A stretch of 64,000 nt of DNA from IMG/VR virus record IMGVR_UViG_3300019458_000020, positions 62,001 to 126,000 of that record; one strand, written 5' to 3'. The position numbers were made by a program, and so were the translations under genes. Positions 60,360 to 64,000 of this stretch are shown here, in pieces. Each line of letters begins with the position of its first letter. The first letter of the stretch is position 1. The notes under the pieces are model-generated. The model ran no database searches. It was not told the origin of the DNA and saw nothing but the letters and a program-made list of their open reading frames with translations. The DNA comes from a virus.

Positions 60360-60587
60360 TTAACCTTTGTATTTTTGAGTATTTAATCCACTAAGAAATA
60401 TTGAATCCTTCTTTGGAAGATTAGTATTCTGACCACCTTTGGTAAATCCGTTAGCAAATTCGTTAGAAAATCCATCCACCAAAGCATTCGGAATTAATTT
60501 GGCGTCAAAGGCACCGCCCGCACGTTGGTTCTTGTATCTGGTTTCCAGATTTGTTGTTATTGAAGGTCTTTCAACTGGTATAGGCAT
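60360..60587 (-). CDS. Small virion-operon protein, 75 residues
   Basis: MPIPVERPSITTNLETRYKN and PNALVDGFSNEFANGFTKGG suggest a short, mostly unstructured peptide with Asn/Phe turns. It stands two bases from the LamG gene and 30 from the propeller gene on the same strand, so it is probably a structural accessory peptide. Unknown family. Confidence 0.55.
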   Translation of the reverse strand: MPIPVERPSITTNLETRYKNQRAGGAFDAKLIPNALVDGFSNEFANGFTKGGQNTNLPKKDSIFLSGLNTQKYKG

Positions 60588-60617
60588 AATATTTTATCTC
60601 CATATAATAAGTATCAA

Positions 60618-63344
60618 TTAGAAATCTATTTTCACAATAAAATTAATTGGAAAATCAGGAGTTAGTTTAATTGGGGAACCCAATTTAGCAATGGCAACAA
60701 GTTCCGAGTCTTGGTATAATCCAATAGATGTTACGTATGGTGCCAAATATGACCCGGTAGGGTCGGTTTTAGATAAAGTCTTATAATCCAAGAAGTTGGA
60801 TTTTATCATTTTCGGTTCGGTAATTTTGGTTCTTTCATCAATGAAATCCAAAATTTCATTCAAAAACTTCTTACTAGAGTTTGGAGTAATGTAAGTTTCA
60901 TAATTCTTTTGAGTCAGTCTCTTAGAGAAATATTTCCACATGATACTCATGTCATTTCTATCGATTTTATTATCTTGGTTAAAATCCAAATCATCAAAGA
61001 AGTTATTGTTTATCATTGAAAAGCTCTGAGAAAAAAGAAATGCAGTATCTTGATAGCTCGATGAATAAAAGTTATATAAACTCTCTTCGTCCGGTATCAC
61101 CAATTCCGTGTTTGGATCTCTTAATAATGATGCTGACCAGTTCGTATCAATTACATCATCATTTTCCGTCGATTTATATCTCATATATCTCAATAAAACG
61201 TCGGCATCTTGAAAATCAAATATTCCATTTTTATTAATATCAAATGAAGACGTTATAAATTCTATAGCCGTTGGGTTGGTGCTTACATTGAATTCTCCTG
61301 GTTCTACAGGACAAATGATTTGTTTTTCATAAAGAGTTTGTTTCGATTTAAAATTGATAGTATATTGATATTCTTCTCCTGGTACATTACTTAGTAATAA
61401 TCCATCGAATGCAGAACCAGAAGTCATTACAACTATTTTACCATTTCTATAAAATACATTCCCTACATAAAATCTGTCTTTTAAATTAGCAAGGTTATAG
61501 ATATATGCTTTTCCAGAAAAATCTCCTATGTCGCTTAAACTTCCAGTAAAACTTCCTGACCCAGCACTCATATCCACAGACCGGTCTGAACCCGAAATTG
61601 GCATCGGTGCTCCTACAACGACGAAACTTTCACAAACACTAACATCAAATCCATAACTTCTATATGGATTCAAAAATCGTTTCTTAACTTGATATACATT
61701 TCTTAAATCCCAATCTATCGATTCGGTATTCTTTTGAAATAAGATGAACTGTCCATTAATATCACTTTCTTCGTCGTCTCCACAATAATGCTGTTGAAAT
61801 AAGGAACCACGAAGATAACACAAAGACATTCCATTCAAATTCGCTTTAGGACAGCCGATAGCCACATAATTACCCCACACATCAACCGACCATCCAAGTT
61901 TGTTATCTTTTAAAGTCTTTTCATTTCCATAAGTTTTTTCTACGAGATAATATCCTTTTGCTCTATCAGGACAACGTTCAAATATGTATCCAGCACCTTG
62001 TCTATATGCTTCGGAACCAGAATATTCAAAAATTACTCTATCTGTAGGCGCACCAACTACAGCAGTGTCTCCCCAAATACTAACGGAATATCCAAATGAA
62101 TCAGTTCGAGAACTTGTATAGGATGCAGAAACTTGAGGATATACAGTGTCAAAATTTAATTGATATAGATTCAAGTCAGGATACAAAGTATATTTTAATT
62201 CCCAACCAGAACCAGTTGTATATTCATAAACAAATGCTAATGATGCACTAGGTTTGAGTGAACCTATTATCATACTTCCAGTAAATGAACCTGTGGCCTT
62301 ATTTAATTCAATAGAATGACCAAAGTAATCACGAGTACCTATTCCCAATACAGAACTTCCACTAATAACTTGCTGTAACGACCAACTAGCATCATTACCG
62401 AATGGTCCTCCACTCTTCTTATACATGTAAACGGCGCCAAACTGATTAAGTTCGTAAATTGAGCCGATGGCTAACCACTCATCGTTTATAGATACCGAAT
62501 ATCCGAATGAACCTGTTAATGTTGGATTTGGATTTTGTATTGTTACCAAATATGGATTGGTAGAAACTATTCCACTTACTCTAATATTCGGAGCAACATT
62601 TGAGTCGGTATTAAGAGATGCCGTAACTATATATCCGATAGTAGTAGAATCAGAGGTTATAGTGAACACCACATTTCCACCATCACTGGTAACAGGAGTA
62701 ATTTGCAATTTCTGATATGGATTGGATGATGTAATAAATCTACCTTCCAATAAAGCGAATCCAAATCCTTGTCCTCCGGGAACAAATGCGGTAATATTTG
62801 CTACAGTGGCCGAAGACGTTGTTACGGAAGTTATGAATGGATTAGAAGTGACAGCAAATGGGTCAAGATTTAATTTAGCTAAATCAAATAAGCTCACTTC
62901 TCCTGAACCACTAAATACAAACGATGCCGTGTCAATCAAAATTTCACTTCTAAAGTATCTATTTCCTACTGCTAACAAATTTCTATTTAAATCAATTGCA
63001 TGACCATAATCATCTTCTGATGCAGTGAAATATGTTCCGGGGTCGATAATAATATCTAAATCGGATGTAAGAGGAACCGTTCCGGTTAATTCGGTATGAA
63101 GAATTTGGTCGGTTTCCGTGGTCAACCAAACAAATTCTGCAGCAGAAATAGGTCTATAAATCGTTGTTTTTAAATCGTGACTATCTCTATTAAGATTATA
63201 TCTAAAAACTTCCAAAGAGCCTGTTTGAGATAAACTTGCTGAGGCTGCTAACCATCGAACGGTTGCCGGATTTCCTACCACAGCCCATCGGTCGTAACAT
63301 GTAACGGTCGAACCGTATCCTTCATTATGTATGTTCGATATCAT
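60618..63344 (-). CDS. FG-GAP-type propeller protein with dockerin-like end
   Basis: Residues 1-620 of this 908-residue protein carry about seven copies of a unit like FGYSVSI-x(3-5)-DEWLAIGSP: GYGSTVTCYDRWAVVGNPA, YGHAIDLNRNLLAVGN, FGYSVSINDEWLAIGS, FGYSVSIWGDTAVVGAPTD, LGWSVDVWGNYVAIGCPKA and YGFDVSVCESFVVVGAPMP. This is the FG-GAP/integrin-alpha propeller pattern. Near 700-830 are two EF-hand-like loops, DINKNGIFDFQDADVLLRYM and DFNQDNKIDRNDMSIMWKYF, arranged like a dockerin. It may bind a cohesin-like or cell-surface partner by calcium. A virion adhesion role is inferred. Confidence 0.75.
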   Translation of the reverse strand: MISNIHNEGYGSTVTCYDRWAVVGNPATVRWLAASASLSQTGSLEVFRYNLNRDSHDLKTTIYRPISAAEFVWLTTETDQILHTELTGTVPLTSDLDIIIDPGTYFTASEDDYGHAIDLNRNLLAVGNRYFRSEILIDTASFVFSGSGEVSLFDLAKLNLDPFAVTSNPFITSVTTSSATVANITAFVPGGQGFGFALLEGRFITSSNPYQKLQITPVTSDGGNVVFTITSDSTTIGYIVTASLNTDSNVAPNIRVSGIVSTNPYLVTIQNPNPTLTGSFGYSVSINDEWLAIGSIYELNQFGAVYMYKKSGGPFGNDASWSLQQVISGSSVLGIGTRDYFGHSIELNKATGSFTGSMIIGSLKPSASLAFVYEYTTGSGWELKYTLYPDLNLYQLNFDTVYPQVSASYTSSRTDSFGYSVSIWGDTAVVGAPTDRVIFEYSGSEAYRQGAGYIFERCPDRAKGYYLVEKTYGNEKTLKDNKLGWSVDVWGNYVAIGCPKANLNGMSLCYLRGSLFQQHYCGDDEESDINGQFILFQKNTESIDWDLRNVYQVKKRFLNPYRSYGFDVSVCESFVVVGAPMPISGSDRSVDMSAGSGSFTGSLSDIGDFSGKAYIYNLANLKDRFYVGNVFYRNGKIVVMTSGSAFDGLLLSNVPGEEYQYTINFKSKQTLYEKQIICPVEPGEFNVSTNPTAIEFITSSFDINKNGIFDFQDADVLLRYMRYKSTENDDVIDTNWSASLLRDPNTELVIPDEESLYNFYSSSYQDTAFLFSQSFSMINNNFFDDLDFNQDNKIDRNDMSIMWKYFSKRLTQKNYETYITPNSSKKFLNEILDFIDERTKITEPKMIKSNFLDYKTLSKTDPTGSYLAPYVTSIGLYQDSELVAIAKLGSPIKLTPDFPINFIVKIDF

Positions 63345-63402
63345 TCTATAAAATAAGTAGTATTTTTATTGGTTTGTTGGTTGTTATAATTGATATTCGT
63401 GG

Positions 63403-64000
63403 TTAATTTTCGTCTTCCCATAACACAGTCCAGCCACGGCCTTGAAGAGTTGCAATATTGGCTAAATCTTGTGCTGTCTCATTTTGGTCAAATGGTGTCA
63501 ATTGACCACGTACTACCACCAATCCGTTATTTACTCCATTATCTACCAATTGTTGTAAAATATCTCCTACATCCGTTGGACTAAAATTGTCAAATTCAAT
63601 ACTTATTTCATTAATTAATGGAGGTAATAATAGTGGACCGGTCAATCCACTGTTATTATTTAATGATAATACTAATAAATTAGTTAAGGTATGAACATCT
63701 GTAATAGAAGTAATTCCTTGGGATACTAGACTTACTGATGTCACACTTTCTGAATCAGTAGCATTTGCATAAAAATAATCCAAATCTCCAGAAAAGGGCC
63801 CAGCCACACCTTCAAACCACGTTATTATACCAGAGTCCGGTTCATAAGCAAAAGTAAAATTGCCTGGTTCGCTCGGAGTAAAATCAATAGATTGACTTGC
63901 ATAAGCAGAAATACCAAAAGTATTAAATGCATATACACGATAAAAATTGATAGTTTGTTCCGGCGTTGTATCAATATAAGTTCCAGTAGAACCACTGGGT
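63403..64000 (-). CDS. FN3-like and LRR-like protein, N-terminus outside window
   Basis: The frame is open from 64000 to the stop at 63403-63405, so the start lies beyond the window; a GTG inside (63807) is probably not the start. The first 50 residues (NFYRVYAFNTFGISAYAS, then FTPSEPG) look like the end of a fibronectin type III domain. Then TSITDVHTLTNLLVLSLNNN, GLTGPLLLPPLINEISIE and a DVGDILQQLVDNGV helix resemble irregular leucine-rich repeats. A tail or surface-binding protein is inferred from the neighbours. Confidence 0.65.
   Translation of the reverse strand, partial: PSGSTGTYIDTTPEQTINFYRVYAFNTFGISAYASQSIDFTPSEPGNFTFAYEPDSGIITWFEGVAGPFSGDLDYFYANATDSESVTSVSLVSQGITSITDVHTLTNLLVLSLNNNSGLTGPLLLPPLINEISIEFDNFSPTDVGDILQQLVDNGVNNGLVVVRGQLTPFDQNETAQDLANIATLQGRGWTVLWEDEN

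Noticed and set aside
63403-63807. Complete 134-residue gene starting with GTG at 63807
   Set aside because: The frame remains open upstream to the window end with FN3-like sequence, so it is the end of a longer protein.

Overview
The window is about 64 kb of an AT-rich, densely packed genome of a large tailed phage with a contractile tail, belonging to the wide T4 superfamily. I recognise homologues of the T4 virion set: neck proteins gp13 and gp14, tail completion protein gp15, large terminase gp17, portal gp20, prohead protease gp21, a gp22-like core/scaffold protein and major capsid protein gp23. There is also a gp46/gp47 recombination nuclease, here fused into one chain, a CHC2/toprim primase and a RuvC-like nuclease. 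No tRNA, rRNA, CRISPR array or integrase was seen. The host cannot be named from the sequence; two TTGACA-type promoters suggest early transcription by an ordinary host sigma-70 polymerase.

Layout. 1-7.5 kb (minus strand): three Ser/Ala-rich fibre-like proteins, then gp15, gp14 and gp13 interleaved with small proteins and a GIY-YIG endonuclease. 7.5-8.4 kb: a homing endonuclease coupled to the gp13 start. 8.5-15.5 kb (plus): an overlapping operon of candidate virion cargo proteins (acetyltransferase/CCA-transferase/HD fusion, two 2H phosphoesterases, ADP-ribosyltransferase-like proteins, acetyltransferase-lysozyme fusion). 15.5-21.9 kb (plus): fibre-like and appendage genes, including a duplicated three-gene cassette. 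21.9-26 kb (minus): more cargo-like proteins, including a 700-residue ART/ParB/SWIM multidomain protein, and an ATP-grasp enzyme. 26-30 kb: GIY-YIG gene, terminator, major capsid and scaffold. 30-32 kb (plus): small genes and an endonuclease VII-like gene. 32-38.6 kb (minus): accessory genes (SPFH, NADAR, nucleotidyltransferase, a capsid-peptide look-alike, DUF5662-like). 38.7-40.3 kb: endonuclease and a GMP-reductase-like enzyme. 40.3-51.4 kb (minus): head operon with gp21, portal with intein, terminase and an ART-like protein. 51.5-64 kb (minus): structural, recombination, primase, nuclease and adhesion/propeller proteins.

The main theme is a short N-terminal leader, roughly M-I-K-L-K-x-L-I-x-E, on about 17 otherwise unrelated proteins. 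It resembles the T4 capsid-targeting sequence that gp21 removes after (I/L)-x-E. The same kind of site (LIDE) lies in the major capsid protein here, and a gp21 homologue is encoded. My inference is that this phage packs a large set of processed proteins in its head and injects them: ADP-ribosyltransferase-like, RNA-end-processing, acetyltransferase and lysozyme domains. One fusion gene carries a leader-like sequence internally, which looks like the scar of a gene fusion. A second striking item is a 130-residue protein carrying two short segments nearly identical to conserved parts of the phage's own capsid protein.

Homing elements are abundant: three GIY-YIG genes, four other endonuclease genes and an HNH intein in the portal. 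Several end exactly at the start codon of the next gene.
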